Origin: Campylorhamphus procurvoides
Taxonomy: Eukaryota > Chordata > Aves > Passeriformes > Dendrocolaptidae
Assembly: GCA_013396655.1 (NCBI GenBank)
Contig: WBMV01004981.1
Location: 1,462,038 to 1,526,037 of the forward strand
Length of the DNA stretch: 64,000 nt
Reading direction: 5' to 3'
Position 1 is the stretch's first letter. Each line of letters opens with the position of its first letter. A program made the translations under genes and the position numbers. Below the pieces are notes generated by a model that searched no databases, was not told the DNA's origin, and saw only the letters and a list, made by a program, of their open reading frames with translations. Positions 1 through 13,079 of this stretch are shown here, piece after piece.

Positions 1-3000
1 ACTTCAGGCAGGCACTTTTCCCTTTCCTCCATCTAAAAGCTCATCTTGTTTCCTGGATTGAAGCCCTTTTGGAAATCAGAAACAAACTATCCCCTTGTGA
101 AAATTTTTTGAAGCTGTAAAAAAGCTGCATTTACTAAGCATCATAAACCATATTTTCATTACTTTCCTCTGCATTAGATAGGCTAAATAGTATTTATTAG
201 TATATATTTTTAGATATTGTACATTTAGTATTACACTGTACTAAAAAATTATAATTCTACTAAATAATAGTAGTTTTTTCCAGTGATCACAAACAGGAAC
301 CTTTATTGTCATAAAAGTACACCAGGAGGTGGAAAAAGAGCACCACATTCAGCTTTCCAGCATTAACACTGCTACACTTTCTTGGGACCAAAGTGTAAGT
401 CTTCAAATTGCCCTAGCACCTGAGTTTGACGGTGAACTTTTCTCTGAGGAGGGATTCTAATCACTGAGAAATCGGTCTGAGAAATGACATTATATCTGGA
501 CATAGGACTAAAGAACATGGGATATGGCAATTTTTTAAAGGCAATTGTGCGTAGTTCTGCACCAGGAAAGAAATGAAACGTAATTGATGGTAAGAGCAGA
601 AGATGAGAGGTGTAGTTTATTTCTTCTTACAAAATTTACTGAATACCATGTCTGTATTTTATTTTCATATGATTCATATTAATTTTCTGAACTACAATGT
701 GACCTGTTTTGTTATATCCTGGTACATGAACAGTGTTCCTGAGGTTTTTTATTATTTCCTGTGGGGTTTATATTTTTTCTTCTGCTGTTGATTCCATAAT
801 ATGGCATACTTGTAATAGGTGCTTGTCCTGTCTGAAATAATTCTTGATAAACAATACATATGAATCATCATTTTTCAACCTTGTTCTGAACCATTTCAAA
901 ATTAATAGACTAATTAGTAACCTGGTAAACTATTATCATAACCATTTAAAAAAAACCAACCACTTTGGTGTGGCCAGAAATTGCTATTGAGATAATATCC
1001 ATGACAGTCTTTTGCAACCTTCTGCCACATCCCAAGACATGAAAGTTTCTCTGCTATGTGCTGAAGCATGCTCTTGTGGTGGGACCCAGAGTGCCAAATA
1101 TGAAACAGTGACTCATGTTCCTCAGGATTCAGCGATCCTCTCCTTGAATATTTCACATAGCTGAATCACTAGTCAACCCACCTAACTTGAGGCGCCTGAC
1201 TCTGTCTCCACCAAAGGCACCTGGAGTGGAAAAATTCCTCCAAAAGCTATCCCAGTATAGGGATGCACCTGATCTGAACTGAGCCCTGTACAGGTGCTGG
1301 GCAGAGGCAGGATCGCACTACTCCATCTTCAGTCTAGCTAAATTTCACTGGCTTTTTCTCCCCTTGCAGTGCTTGATATTTTCCTCCTGGTACTATATAG
1401 ATACCTAGCCCCTCTCCTGGCTTTTCTGATCCATCTGGAGTTTTAAATCTTCAGCCACACTGGTGTCTGCATTAGTGCAATGCCATGGAAGGATTTTTTA
1501 ATACTGCCAAAGCAGAATGACAGCCACTGTGTTATGATCCTATATCCAGCTTCATCTTCAGTCTCTTCCCACTACGCAGGGTGTTAACCAGATTATATTT
1601 CTATCCATCTTGCGCAAGATGAGTATTTCTAAACTGGCTATCCCAGTCTTACAGTCTGCAGCACTGTGTCCGCAGCATGCATATTTTTATTTAGTCTCCC
1701 ATCCTTCAGGAATGACTTTTCTTTACCCTTCCCTAAGCAGCAGCCTCTCCAGAGGTGTCCTTCCTTACTACACCTTCTCAAACCCTCACCTTTAAATCTA
1801 TGTGCAGGTAGATGAGGGGGAGCTCCCCTCAGGTGGGGACATACTTCTCTTACAACTCTTCTGTGCACTTCTTGGTGCTGCAATTATTTTATGTCACACA
1901 CTTTCTGCCCTAGCAATGGGGCCGAAACCAGTCCCACTGCCTTTCCACAGGAACAGCAGCACCAGGTGCATGACAAAACACAAGATCTGCCTCCATCCTG
2001 GTCCTCGCCTGGGTACCTCCAGGGGCAACTCCCTGTCCTGCTCAAGCCATCACAAGAACAGCAGCTTTCTGATAATGTCCTTCATGTTGCTATGGTGCAG
2101 GAGAGGAACGAGTTTCACCCGCCTGTTGCTGAAAGCCTAGCATGCCTCAGTAGTGGCATCCCATGTGCTACGGGAAGTCTTCCTGCAGAGTTTTATAGTT
2201 TCTGCCATTACTTTGCCAGCTGGCTTCTTGGTAGCAAATTGAGCAGGAAATTGCATTTTCTCCCCTCCACTATATTTAACCCATCAGGCTACAACTCTCT
2301 TTTTGGTATCTTCTCTGGGTTTTAAAAAAAAGTAAATTGTATCTCTTTTCTCTACAAAGTTAAAAAATAATCCTTCGTCAATATACCAACTAGTTTTTCC
2401 CATGTAACCTGTCTTCCTCTTAATGTAACCAAACAATTTCTAGTATACTGAAAAGTCATGCAGCTAAACTTTCCTTCCTTCCTTGCTTCCTTCCTTTCCT
2501 CCCTCCGTCCTTCCTCTTTGCCAAGTAAAAACATTGCTTGCCACCAGAACTCCAGAGCAGCTTGTGTCCCTAAGGCCATGCCTCTAGAGCTACTGCAGAC
2601 ACAGCAGGGCTGTTCATTTGTCCCCAGCTCTGCTCAAGCCTCCTGCAGCCATGTGCCCTATCAGCCAGCCCCATGTGATACTCCCAGGTGTAACAACCAT
2701 GGTACCTTTATTGGGTAACATGTAGTTCTTTATACATGCATATACATTCTGTAAGAGGAAATACTTCTTTTGCAAAAGGAACACAAATGCTGTACTTAAT
2801 TTCCATCAGGAGGTTCCCTGGAACTGATTACCGAGGCAGTGATGTCTCTCATGCTTTGAGGTGGTGACTCTGGCTAAACTTTGGCAAATGCAACTGGAAT
2901 TACTTGGTGGGGGCAGTGCAGAGTGCATGGTGGGGTGGGCAGGGTCTTGTTCTAACATACCAGTATATAGAAAATGAGATGAGAACCTCCACACAGGAAA

Positions 3001-3654
3001 CGGAGAGGAAGTTGTGACACTGACATTGGATGACCATCCACCTAGAGGTGCTTGGGCTGTTGCATAAGAAAAAGCACCACAGAGCTCCAGAGAAATTTAC
3101 TTCAACTCTGTATGGAATAAATTCTTGCCCTTCTAAGTGAACCAGTCATCAAGCTCCAAAGCAAAAAGCATATTCATCTTCAGCTCCCAGAACTGATTTC
3201 CTCCTTTGGCTACCCAGAAGTAAGGTTGTCTTTCCATGAATTCTATCCTGAGTACTTCCTTCCACAGCGGTCGAGGAAGAGACCCATCTCTTAGTGAGTT
3301 TCCCACAACATATGTTTAGTGCCATTAACTCCTCCCCTGTTTTTTTACAAGCTTACAAAAGATGATGCATATCCCTGTGGAAAAGTATTACCATGTCTGT
3401 ATGGGCAGACCTGCATGTCTGTGTGCCTCTATCATCAGCATCTATGGGGTCAAAGCTGTTGTCACTCCTTGACTGAAGCCTCTGATCTCAAGTTTGCCTA
3501 TCTTGCGCAGCAGGCTGTTGCAGCATGATCTGGAAATCTTCACACTGGAGTCCATGAGAGAAAGCAAAAGAGGCAGAAAGAAAGGTTTATGTGGTGCAAA
3601 ACGTCCTCCATATTCCCTAGAAAGCATACATTGCTCACAGCAGGACTGCCACAG
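1..3654. other. Intergenic stretch, no gene recognised
   Basis: Short open frames occur on both strands but none carries a family motif or a consistent splice structure. The only clear structure is the pyrimidine tract near 2.47-2.52 kb. The part at about 1.2-2.3 kb is somewhat richer in G+C. Confidence 0.6.
2470..2520. repeat. Polypyrimidine (TTCC)n tract
   Basis: About 50 bases of almost uninterrupted T and C built from TTCC and TCCC units. The minus-strand Lys/Glu/Arg-rich open frame here is a product of the tract. Confidence 0.85.
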
Positions 3655-4235
3655 AGCAGAATCACAGAATCAGAGAATATGCTGAGTTGAAGGGACCCAC
3701 AAGGATCTTAGCCCTTCAGGGAACCACCCCTAAGAGTCATGCCATGTGCTTGAGCATGTTGTCATCCAAATGCTTCTTGAACTCTGCCAGGCTTGCTCCT
3801 GTGACCACTTCCCTGGGGAGCCTGTTCCAGTGTCCAACCACCCCCTTGGTCAAGAATGTTTTTCTAATATCCAACATAAACCTCCCCTGACACAACTTCA
3901 GACCATTCCCTTGGGTCTTGTCACTGGTCACCACAGAGGAAAGATCAGTGCCTGCCCCTGCCCCTCACAAAGAAGTTGTAACTACAGTGAGGTCTCCCCT
4001 CATTCTCTTCTTCTCCAGGGTGAACAGACCAAGTGACCTCAGCCGCTCCTCATATGGCTTCCCCTCACGGCCCTTCACCATTTTCATTGCCGTCCTTTGG
4101 ACACTCTTAACAACTTAATATCTTTCTTATATTGTGGTGTCCCAAACTGCACACAATATTCAAGGTGAGGCCGCCCCAGTGCAGAGCAGAGCGGGACAAT
4201 CCCCTCCCTCAACCAGCTGGTGGTGCTGTGCCTGA
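3655..4235 (-). repeat. CR1 LINE fragment, minus orientation, with 3' tail
   Basis: Minus-strand translation gives [19 protein letters not shown], then [12 protein letters not shown] and [11 protein letters not shown], the C-terminal end of CR1 ORF2. More upstream it shows [10 protein letters not shown] and QYKKDIKLL. The 3' end, at the low coordinate, shows the CR1 tail type (plus strand ATCACAGAATCAGAGAAT at 3661-3678). The body is broken by stops. Confidence 0.93.
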
Positions 4236-4510
4236 TGCAACCTAGAGATCAAATACAAATGCAAAAAATGCAAAAGACATTTGCAAACTTCCCCTGTAGA
4301 CCTGTGGTGGGTCTCTATCAAGTCTAGAAGGAAGAGAGATGAGATTTATAATTTTTTTCCCCCCAGTTTTCTGCATTAAACAGTGGACATTTTCATCTAA
4401 AGGAATTTACATGTAAGTTTAATTTCTTTTCTCAACAGAATGTAAGCCATGACCTGGTTAAAGGAGCTTTGCATAATGACTGCTTCTCCTTCTTTCCTTT
4501 CTTTTGGCAG

Positions 4511-4612
4511 ATGAATCTTTCTCTCCCCACAGTCCTGATGTTGAACACCAAGATATATCTGAATGCAGCCATCAGCATTTGGATGCTCACATCAGCATAA
4601 GGAGAGATTATG
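4511..4612 (+). other. Speculative spliceable segment on the plus strand
   Basis: A strong acceptor-like tract (pyrimidine run then TTTTGGCAG) precedes 102 bases, and a consensus donor G|GTAAGC follows. One frame is open across it (ESFSPHSPDVEHQD and on), with 2 bases before and 1 base after whole codons. No known domain is recognised. In mammals a non-coding transcript runs antisense from SOX21 towards ABCC4, so a plus-strand RNA exon is conceivable. It may equally be chance. Confidence 0.15.
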
Positions 4613-7000
4613 GTAAGCATTATGACCTTCTGGTATTGAAGAGGGAGAAAATAAAGATCAACAGGAGAGCACAATACATGCTTGGTGCATGCTTGGCCAA
4701 AAGGAGCTCAATATCAAGGGCTGTGGAGGTGTTGAGGTGCCACCTGGGCTGCCAGCTCAATTACTCAGCACAGCTGGAAAGAAAAGGCATGACAGGGAAA
4801 ATCGCATCAGTGTCTCTGAGTCGCCAAAGGCTACCTGAGGAGATGGTAAACTCTTTTGGGAACCTATTTTAAACCCTGCACATTGTGTACCCATTGTTGA
4901 CCAGAGGAAAAATAAATGGCATCAGTACACTGTGGAACACATCCAGGTGATCTTGGCTGATGTATAAATATATCCAGGGTACACATGGCATAACATTTTC
5001 CTTTTTTAGACTTTGCAGGTTTGTATTGTGTTTGCAAATCAGTCTATTTGCATGTCAAAGTGCTATTGTGACAGCAAAATCACCAGGCCCCATGACCATC
5101 AAACAAATACGGAAGTAAATATGAATTCTCTCCCCAACAATTGAGATTTTAAGGAGTATAGCTCAGCGTCTCAGAACAGTAGGACATTGGGCATGTTTAA
5201 CACCAAAGAAACATCCCTCATGAAGTTACAACATTGGTTGCAATGCTCTTAATTACAGACCCATCAGGCCCAGGAACAAGGGTTTCATATCTTTCAATCA
5301 ACTGAAGGAGCCTTCCTGACTGCAGCAGTGTCTTCAAGAAAGATATCTGAGCTGAGCGTGGTCTGGATGTGGTCTCTGGGAGAGCAGCACTGTATTATTC
5401 ATAGGAATATGGCAGGTATGCAAACACCTGTTGAGTTTCCAAATTGCATTCAGCTTTTCCAAGAAGTAGTCCTGGCATTTTTTTTATTCAAAGAGGAAAG
5501 GAACTCCCATAAAGCAGATCAAAGGTAAAAGGGAACTTACCACTCACAGAGCAGATCCTTCCCTCCCTTGTGCCCTTTCAGTGTAGGGAAAAGTGACAAA
5601 CAAGTTCCCTCATTTCCCACAGCAAGGTAGGCAAAGCACAGTGCCTGACAGACACCATACCAAAGGGACGAGCCACGAGGTTAGCATGAGGCACTGCTCC
5701 ATGTCACAAGCACTGCTCAGTCTCCCTTCACCCCAGCGGCACTTGCTCACCAGGTATTGTCTTGCAACAATTTACTTCCGTGGGTTTCAATGGGAAACAC
5801 TAAGACATTTCCTTTCAGGAAGAAATAAAAGGGTTCAAGTAAATAAAAGGGCCAAATTACCTTAACACACCAAGAAGAAATATGAAAGGATGAATTTAAA
5901 AGAGTCTGTGTGGAATGTTGGTTCTGTCATCAAACAACACCGCTGCTGGCAATGGAAGGTTAAAGCAGCACCTTTAGGCTCAGAGAGATTGCTGAAAAGA
6001 AGCCTGGAACAACGGGGCTTTCTGTGGGGCCAAGTGAGTTTTGATGAGTACCAAGGTCAAAGTCTCCATATTTGGGTGCTGTGTCCTCTCCTAAGGTTGA
6101 AGACAAATGTTGCTATTCAAACTCATATTTTCTGTAATTGCTTAGAATAAAAAATGGAAATGGAGAAGAAAAGGTGACTCAAAAGCAAGACGTTTTGATA
6201 TCAGAAGCAGACAGGGTAATATATCTTCCCCTCCATTTTGTCCTGCAAGCACAGGTAGCCCCAAAGGTAATGGTCATCTCTGAGGATTCCTACAGGTGCT
6301 CCACCCAGGACAGGTCACCAAGAAAAGTTGTGAGATGAAGCTGAGAAAAGAGGCCCAGATCCATCAGAAAGTCTGTATGGGACTGAGTCTTTATGTATGT
6401 TGCTGGGTAAGGTGCGGCAGCTGAGTCTGCAGCTTCACAGGAGAACACATCCCACTGTGAATGCAAACTTTGTAAAGAACTCCCACATGAGCAGCTGTCT
6501 CACCAGTAGGTAGACACTGGGCACCAGGGAGCCAGAAAAGCAGGGTAAGCGATTAATAGAAACATATCAAGGACAATTACATGCAAGTAGTTTGTTTTTT
6601 TTTTCCCTCTGAGTTTTCTCTTCTTCAATTTGCAATAGTAAAATTCTGAGAGATAATGGATGAAGCACAGAAAAAGTGGATAGAGTGGTTAATTTGTAGG
6701 GGGGCTTGAATTTTTAATCCTGTGCCCCAAAGAAACCACTGCCTAGGTAGCCAAATCCTATCTGGAGTGACTAATGAAGGCAGGAGTTATGACACAGACC
6801 CCCACAGCAGCCCCATCTATCTAAGCTAGTGAATAAGCAGATGCTTTAGTCTTCTCCGCGCAGGAGGCTGAAATTCCCCTCATGAAGAGCCCTCCAACAT
6901 TAATTGCAGAGACACAACCTGCCTTTTTATAAGACAAATTAATAATTTCCTTAATCCATCATCAGGAAATAGAAGGCTTTGATGCTTTAATTCCTTTCCT

Positions 7001-7014
7001 GTGACCATGGCAAC
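7001..7014. promoter_or_regulatory. RFX X-box-like palindrome
   Basis: GTGACCATGGCAAC matches the RFX-family consensus GTTNCCATGGNAAC at every fixed position except the third base. RFX proteins bind such sites in ciliary and neural genes. Use in this genome is inference. Confidence 0.35.
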
Positions 7015-7049
7015 AACAAAAAGGAGGGAGGGTGATAATTTTCTCATCC

Positions 7050-7078
7050 ATGAGAATTTCGGCAATTCTCATTGCCGA
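7050..7078. repeat. Two overlapping perfect inverted repeats
   Basis: ATGAGAATT (7050-7058) pairs with AATTCTCAT (7064-7072) across 5 bases. TCGGCAAT (7059-7066) pairs with ATTGCCGA (7071-7078) across 4 bases. They overlap, so only one hairpin can form at a time. Confidence 0.7.
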
Positions 7079-7434
7079 GGGAAGTCCAGAAAATTACACA
7101 AAAGGCAGGTAACAAAATTGGGTGTCTCAGACGTAAAGGTACAATCATGGGAGGAAAGCTGGAGCTAGACTTTAAAAACCCCACTCTGGACAGAAAATGC
7201 AGAGGGGCTGTAGCAGCATGATTATTCAACCCAAGGCTGTCATCCTTCAGGGAGAAAAACCAGCTTGCTACAGTGTTGTGCTGAGAGCATTGAAGACCAT
7301 CGATGCTCAGAAAGGGAGACTTCTTAAAATTAGCATGGGTTGACCCACCTTCTCCAAAAAAGAAACAGAAAAAGAGGGCATGGCTCTTAGTCTGCAGTAT
7401 AGGTAATTATAGCACTAAAATTGGTTACTGCATA

Positions 7435-7560
7435 GAAGTGCAGTGTATGTATGCATGTCTGTGCATGCATATAAACATATATGTATATACACTCATGTAT
7501 ATGTCACATGCCCATACTGCACAGTCTAACATATGTCTGCACACACACTACCAGCTGTGA
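7435..7560. repeat. Alternating TG/TA-rich low-complexity stretch
   Basis: Imperfect ATGTATG, GCATGCAT, ATATATG and CACACAC units follow one another. It is probably a degenerate dinucleotide microsatellite. Confidence 0.55.
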
Positions 7561-9839
7561 AAGAAATTTCTAGCACCCAGATGGCAAATCCTTTTTATGT
7601 CATGCGTGACTTGCAGGTGCAGGAGTAAAACACTCTTTCCCCTCCGAAACACTTGGCCTCATCCATACAGCCCCTGAAGAGCAGAGTTCAATCCATGTCA
7701 CACCTTGTGCTGCCTAGGAGGATGTTAGCCCTCATTGGCCAAAGCTATGCTGGAGGACACACCAAAATGTGTAACTGATTACAGCACAGAGCTCACATCA
7801 TCTAACTTACTGGTATAGTCAAAACCTTCACTTTCTTTCCTTAGGAGCACGAGCTCTTCCCTTGTACCCACAGCCCCACGTCTACAAACCCCATTGGAGC
7901 AATCCAGGGCACACTCCCAACAGCCAGAGTTCAAAGGGAATGTGATTTCACCCTGAGGTTTGCATACAAAAATGTTCACAGAGCTGATGCTAAATGCAGC
8001 TCCACTGCTGGAGCTTTCGTGGGTACTCTGCAGGAAGGAGAGGCTGGATTCTTAGCATGTGAATCAGGTTACATGGTCTGAGGGAAGCTGATTCATCCAA
8101 GTTTTACTTTGCTGGAACTGATAGATGCAAAGCTTTTCCTAAGTGAAGGTATCAAAGCAAGAATCTAACGTGCATAATCCTCAAATTGAGTGCACTGTTC
8201 AGCTGAGATGAGTCTGCCTTCAGTTACTGTGAGAGGCCCATGTCTCTTGAGGTCCTAGACTGACATACACGCTGCCTGGTCTGCTCAGAGGAGATGCTTC
8301 CCTTGTACTTGTACTCTCTTGTACCTTGGATGTACGATCTCTGCTTTTTAACATGCACTGCTGGCACACACTGGTCTTTCCAGCTGCTAAGGCACTGAAA
8401 GCACAATAAATGCTGAATAACATCTCCTTTCACCAATATTAAATAAAAAAAAGTTTTCACTTTATGATTGCTGAGGGAATACAATGTGATTACAGGCAGG
8501 CACAGAAATATAATGCCAGGCTTTGAATAGGCTGACAAGTGTCTAAAGAGCACATCCATATTCAACACTGAGCATGCTCTGATCAGCTCTGTGAACATCA
8601 GGCTTAGCTAGTGACAAAGGTTGGGACACTTCCCTTCTCTGGAGACCAAACTTTGTTTGCCAGTCTTTGATTGTCCATGGCGAGACTCAGCTGGTAGGCA
8701 CCGTGACGCTAAATTTTACCAGCTTCGTGAAGCACCCCTCTTGAAATAAGAGTCTCTGCAATCAAAGGAGAAGAGTGCCTTTGAAAGCACTGAGCTTGTT
8801 CAGCTGCTCCTCAGGGTTTCCTCACCAATGGGACACCTCCCCGAGGATCATGCCCTACACAACTCTATGGTTTCTCCAGACAACTGCTGTCTGTTGCATT
8901 TTTCTGGATCATTAAAACCCACGGCAGCACTTTGCCGAGAGCACTGAGAACTAGCAAACAGTTGCTGCAATGCTGTGTTTCATAAGGTGGGGGAGAAATT
9001 TCCAAAGAGAATTCTTCACCAGTCTTGAACTAATGTGAGTATTCTACATTAAAAAAAAAGTTATTTAAGAAGTTTTGCAACTCCCAGGAAACCAGAAATG
9101 AAGAAAGTCCCTAAAATCATGAAGTCCAGAGGTAGTACTCTCAAACAGCATGCAAGTTCAAGGGATTTTCTCTCAGAAATATGAACACTCATGTGGTATT
9201 AAAATACCTGAAAGTGGTTTAGTGGTTATGACATCATGAGCTGAACTTCCCATAACAGTTAAATATATTTAACTTTCACTGTATTCTTAATATGCATTTC
9301 TTGGAGTGCATGCGGACCCATGTAGTCTCCAGGGAACATTTATTCACTGAAGAGGGTTCGTCACTAACTGATCCCACTTCAGCTTAGTACCTTGCCTTTT
9401 GTACTATGTTCCAACTCCAAAATCCAGATGTAAAAGGGTATGCCAGTACACTTCTACCAGTGCAAGTCCCAAATGAAGAGGAATTTGAGCGTCTCTACTG
9501 GCTATCATTTAGTTGAGATGCTTATTTCAAAATTCAGGGTGCCTACAGAAGATGGACAAGCAGGCCTTGGACACCCAGAATATATTGGGAGAGTCAACTA
9601 GAGTTAAGCATTAGAAATGCCATCTGAATGCCTGTAACACAGAGTGTGAGTCTGTTTAACACTGGGTTGTTTACAGTAAGGTCTCACAGCATTGTCATAT
9701 TTTTGTGAACTTCAGAGAATGAGGGTACTTACAGGAGCCAGAGCCCTTTCTGGGTAAAGCTGATGCACTTCGTGGTTTAGGGAAAGTGAATGTTCTCAGG
9801 ACGATGGAGAGAAGCACAGATGTATATTTTGTTTACTGT

Positions 9840-10110
9840 TTGGGATACTAGTTTTAGCACATGCATGTGTGTGGGCTTAGAGGATTAGGCATGATTGTGC
9901 ATTGACAGTCAATACTATTTGCATTTTATCATGTGTAAATGATATTAACACAGAAGTTATGATGCAATGTGTAGCAAGTTTCATTATGCCTCATTAAAGC
10001 AGCTCTCCCTTGCAAGTGCAAATGTACTGGAAGGCTGACCTAAATGTAGAAGAAGCTGAATGCTGATCCTTATCTTAATGAACAAATACAATTAGCCAAG
10101 TGTAAGAGTG
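9840..10110. promoter_or_regulatory. Candidate conserved non-coding element with octamer motif
   Basis: A repeat-free AT-rich block. It contains the POU octamer ATTTGCAT (9917-9924) and, just before it, the palindrome ATTGACAGTCAAT (9901-9913) carrying a MEIS-type TGACAG. TTATGCCTCATTAAAG follows at about 9,984. Such clustering is typical of developmental enhancers, but this is inferred from motifs alone. Confidence 0.28.
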
Positions 10111-10734
10111 TCAGGTATTGAAATGATCCTCTATAATACCTTCTTTCTTTTATTTCTCTGCGATGAGCATCTCCTGATGGTATCAGAGCAGCATCTCATC
10201 ACAGCACCTGGCAAAAACTACCTGAGGGTCCCCAAAGCATCAGATCTGGGCAGTCGGTCCAGACCCAGGGTAACCAGCTAGTTCTGCAGTTGGACTTCCT
10301 TGAATGCATACTTAAGACTCTCAGGACATCCTGGAGAAGGCTTCTATTTCATGCTTTTCAGCTTTCTTGACTTCTCAAAGAGTGGAGAAAGCCTCAAAGC
10401 CCTCCACCAGAATTGGTCTCCCTTACAATGATTGCTCCACGGGCAAATTATGATAACGAAGATGTGAATGAAGGGGCTTCAGGGAATCTTTGCCATCCTC
10501 TGGTGAACTCTCTTGACAAAAATGTGGCAAGGACAGGGCCATCCATTCTTCATTTTGAATGCCTGATCTCCTTTGATTTGCAGTATCTACTGCAATAAGC
10601 CAAAGACTTCCACCTCTCATGGAGACTTCTGATGAGCTAGCCTCCTGCCCTCTGGAGTGAGGTTTCTGCCTATTAAAAGAGGGGGGAATAATAGATTTCC
10701 ATTGATGGAATGCTTAAAAACCAGGTAACACATA

Positions 10735-12160
10735 ATCATAACACTGTTTGAGTTGTAACTGACCATTAAAGGCTTTCTAGCCCAACATTCCTGCAAGAAG
10801 CAGGGACATCTTCAACCAGATTAGGTTGCTCAGAGCCCCATCCAACCTGACCTTGAATGTTTCGAAGGATGGGGCATCCATCACTGCCCTCTCTGGGCAA
10901 CCTGTTCCAGAGTTTCACCACCCTCATTGTAGAAAATTTCTTCCTGTCCTCTAGTTTGAATCTCCCCTTTTTCAGTTTAAAGCCATTACTCCTTGTCCTA
11001 TCACAACAGACCCTACTAAAACATTTGTCCCCATCTTTCTCAAAACCCTGTTGAATTATCAAAAGATCACAGTAAGGTTTTCCTAGGGCATTCTCTTCTT
11101 CATGCAGGATAAAGCTGACTCTCTTAGTCTGTCTTCATAGAAGAGGTGCTCCACCTATATTTTCATCTTTCTGGCCTTCCTCCAGATCCACTTCAGCAGG
11201 TCCATGTCTTTTTTACATTGGAGGACTCAGTTGGACAGAGTGCTGCACATGAGGTCTCATCAGAATGGAGTAGAGGGGGAGAATCACCTCCCTCAGCCTG
11301 CTGACCACTCTTCTTTTAATGCAGCCCAGGATATGGTTGGCCTTCAGGGGTGTGAATACCCATTTCCACCTCATGTTGTCTTTCATCTACCAGCACGCCC
11401 AACTCCTTCTTGACAGGGCTGCTCTGAATCTCTTCATCTCCCAGACTGTATTGATACTGGGAATTGTCCCAGCCCATGTGCAGGACCCTGCCTTTGGCCT
11501 TTTTGAACCTCAACAGGCTCCCCAGGGCCAACTTTTCAAGTTTCTCCAGGACCCTCTGGATGGCATCCATCCTTCGGGTGTGTCGACTGCAACACACAGG
11601 TCGGTGTTGTGTACAGAGCTGCTCAGGATGCACTCAACTCCTTCATCTATGTCATTGATGAAGATATTTAACATATTTAACCGTACTGGGCCCAATATGG
11701 ACCCCCAAGGGACACCACTTGTCACTGACCTTCATCAGGACATTGAGCCATTGACCTTTACCCTCTGAATGCGACAATGTTAACCACTTCTTCATCCATC
11801 AAACAGTCCACCCACCAAATTCAAGTTACAGAGAAGAATGTCATGGGGGACTGTTCCAAGGCTTACAGCTTCAGAGACATCCACTGATGTCACTCCATTG
11901 TAAAAGGCCACTAGGTTCGTTAGGCAGCACCTGCCCTTGGTGAAGCTGTGCTGACTGTCTCCAATCACCTCCCTGTCCTCCATGGGCCTCAGCACAGCTT
12001 CTAGGAGGATCTGTTCCATGATCTCCCCAGGCACAGAGGTGAGGATGACAGGTCAGTCCCATGATGCTCCTTTCTATCCTTTTTAAAAATTGGTGCAATA
12101 TTTCTTTATTTCCAGTCACTGGGGTCTTTACGGAACTGCCTTGACTTTTCATATATCATG
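10735..12160 (-). repeat. Longer CR1 LINE copy, minus orientation, broken
   Basis: Minus-strand pieces follow the order of CR1 ORF2 from high to low coordinate. The reverse-transcriptase pieces are [46 protein letters not shown] and NIFINDIDEGVECIL. Then come DTPEGWM, RFKKAKGRVLHMGWDN, YQYSLGDEEI and LGVLVDE, and finally [20 protein letters not shown] and [11 protein letters not shown]. They lie in different frames, and the YADD-type region is altered (SSVHNTD), so the copy is dead. The middle between about 11.06 and 11.32 kb is shortened or very decayed. Confidence 0.95.
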
Positions 12161-13079
12161 GAGAGATATAGGGCTACATGGAGAGATCTATGGATTTGTA
12201 TAATTGCACCACTGAGTACAAATTATGAGAGTTGATGCTGCTCCAGACTCAACTCCATTGATCAATAGGCACCATGTGCAACATATTTATATTTTGGGAC
12301 ACAGGGACTTCTTCCCCCTCAGTTAAGGCAGGGGGCATTTTGCTTCATCAGAGTAATGGAAATTTGAATCTTTGTGTGATTCTGCATCAAAGAGACATCT
12401 GGGACTGTCTGGGCTTTTCCAGGCAATTGATTGCCCAGACAATTTCAAATTAGCATTCACAGAGTGCAATGATTAAGGCTACTTGTGGACGTTTATTTCT
12501 AGTCTAAAGTCTTCTAAAGTTTTCAAAGCAACAAAAATTGTCTCACCTGCTTATGCAATTATAGAAGCACTCCTGCTTGATCTAGCCACTATCCCCAGTA
12601 TTTTTTCAAAGAGGCAAGTCATTTCATCTGGATTTGAAAAGGTGATTTAACTAGAGAACTTAAGGTTAGATTTGGGAGAGGTTTGGGCACTGAAATCCCT
12701 GACTTTTAAGCGATCTGGCCTCCAGCAGCTCACGAACCACACTCAGACTCCCTGCGTGATTGATGGTGGTAGTTGGGTGCTTCAAGACTTGAACGGAACA
12801 GAGCTGGCAGGATACAGTGGGATCTTCTTCAAGGGAGCACACAGCTGCTTACATTCCAGCAACAGGAAAAGTGGAGGACAAGGGTGTATCTGCAATTCTC
12901 TCTTGCACTAAAAGCCCCTTGAGGCTGGAGTGAGGCAATCCTGTCTGCCTGGGATCCATTGTCTGGAATCTTCTCCTGGAGATTGGTACCTACGCCCTTT
13001 CTTTCAAAAGACTCCACACAGATCTGTCTTTTAAAAACAAAGCAGGAAGAAGAAAAGGTGGTGATAGCTTTTATTATAT

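Larger units (their letters stand above)
6860..7140. promoter_or_regulatory. Candidate conserved non-coding element with RFX-like site
   Basis: A repeat-free AT-rich block with AAATTAATAATTTCCTTA, an X-box-like GTGACCATGGCAAC (7001-7014) and overlapping inverted repeats (7050-7078). The composition resembles vertebrate conserved enhancers, but conservation cannot be tested here. Confidence 0.25.
4236..10734. other. Intergenic stretch with candidate regulatory blocks
   Basis: No gene is recognised. It contains a speculative spliceable segment at 4.51-4.61 kb, AT-rich blocks with factor-like motifs at 6.86-7.14 and 9.84-10.11 kb, and a purine-pyrimidine low-complexity stretch at 7.43-7.56 kb. 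Confidence 0.6.

Noticed and set aside
11316..12152. Several open frames resembling a reverse transcriptase
   Set aside because: Not a gene: they are frame-shifted pieces of one dead CR1 copy, listed as a repeat.
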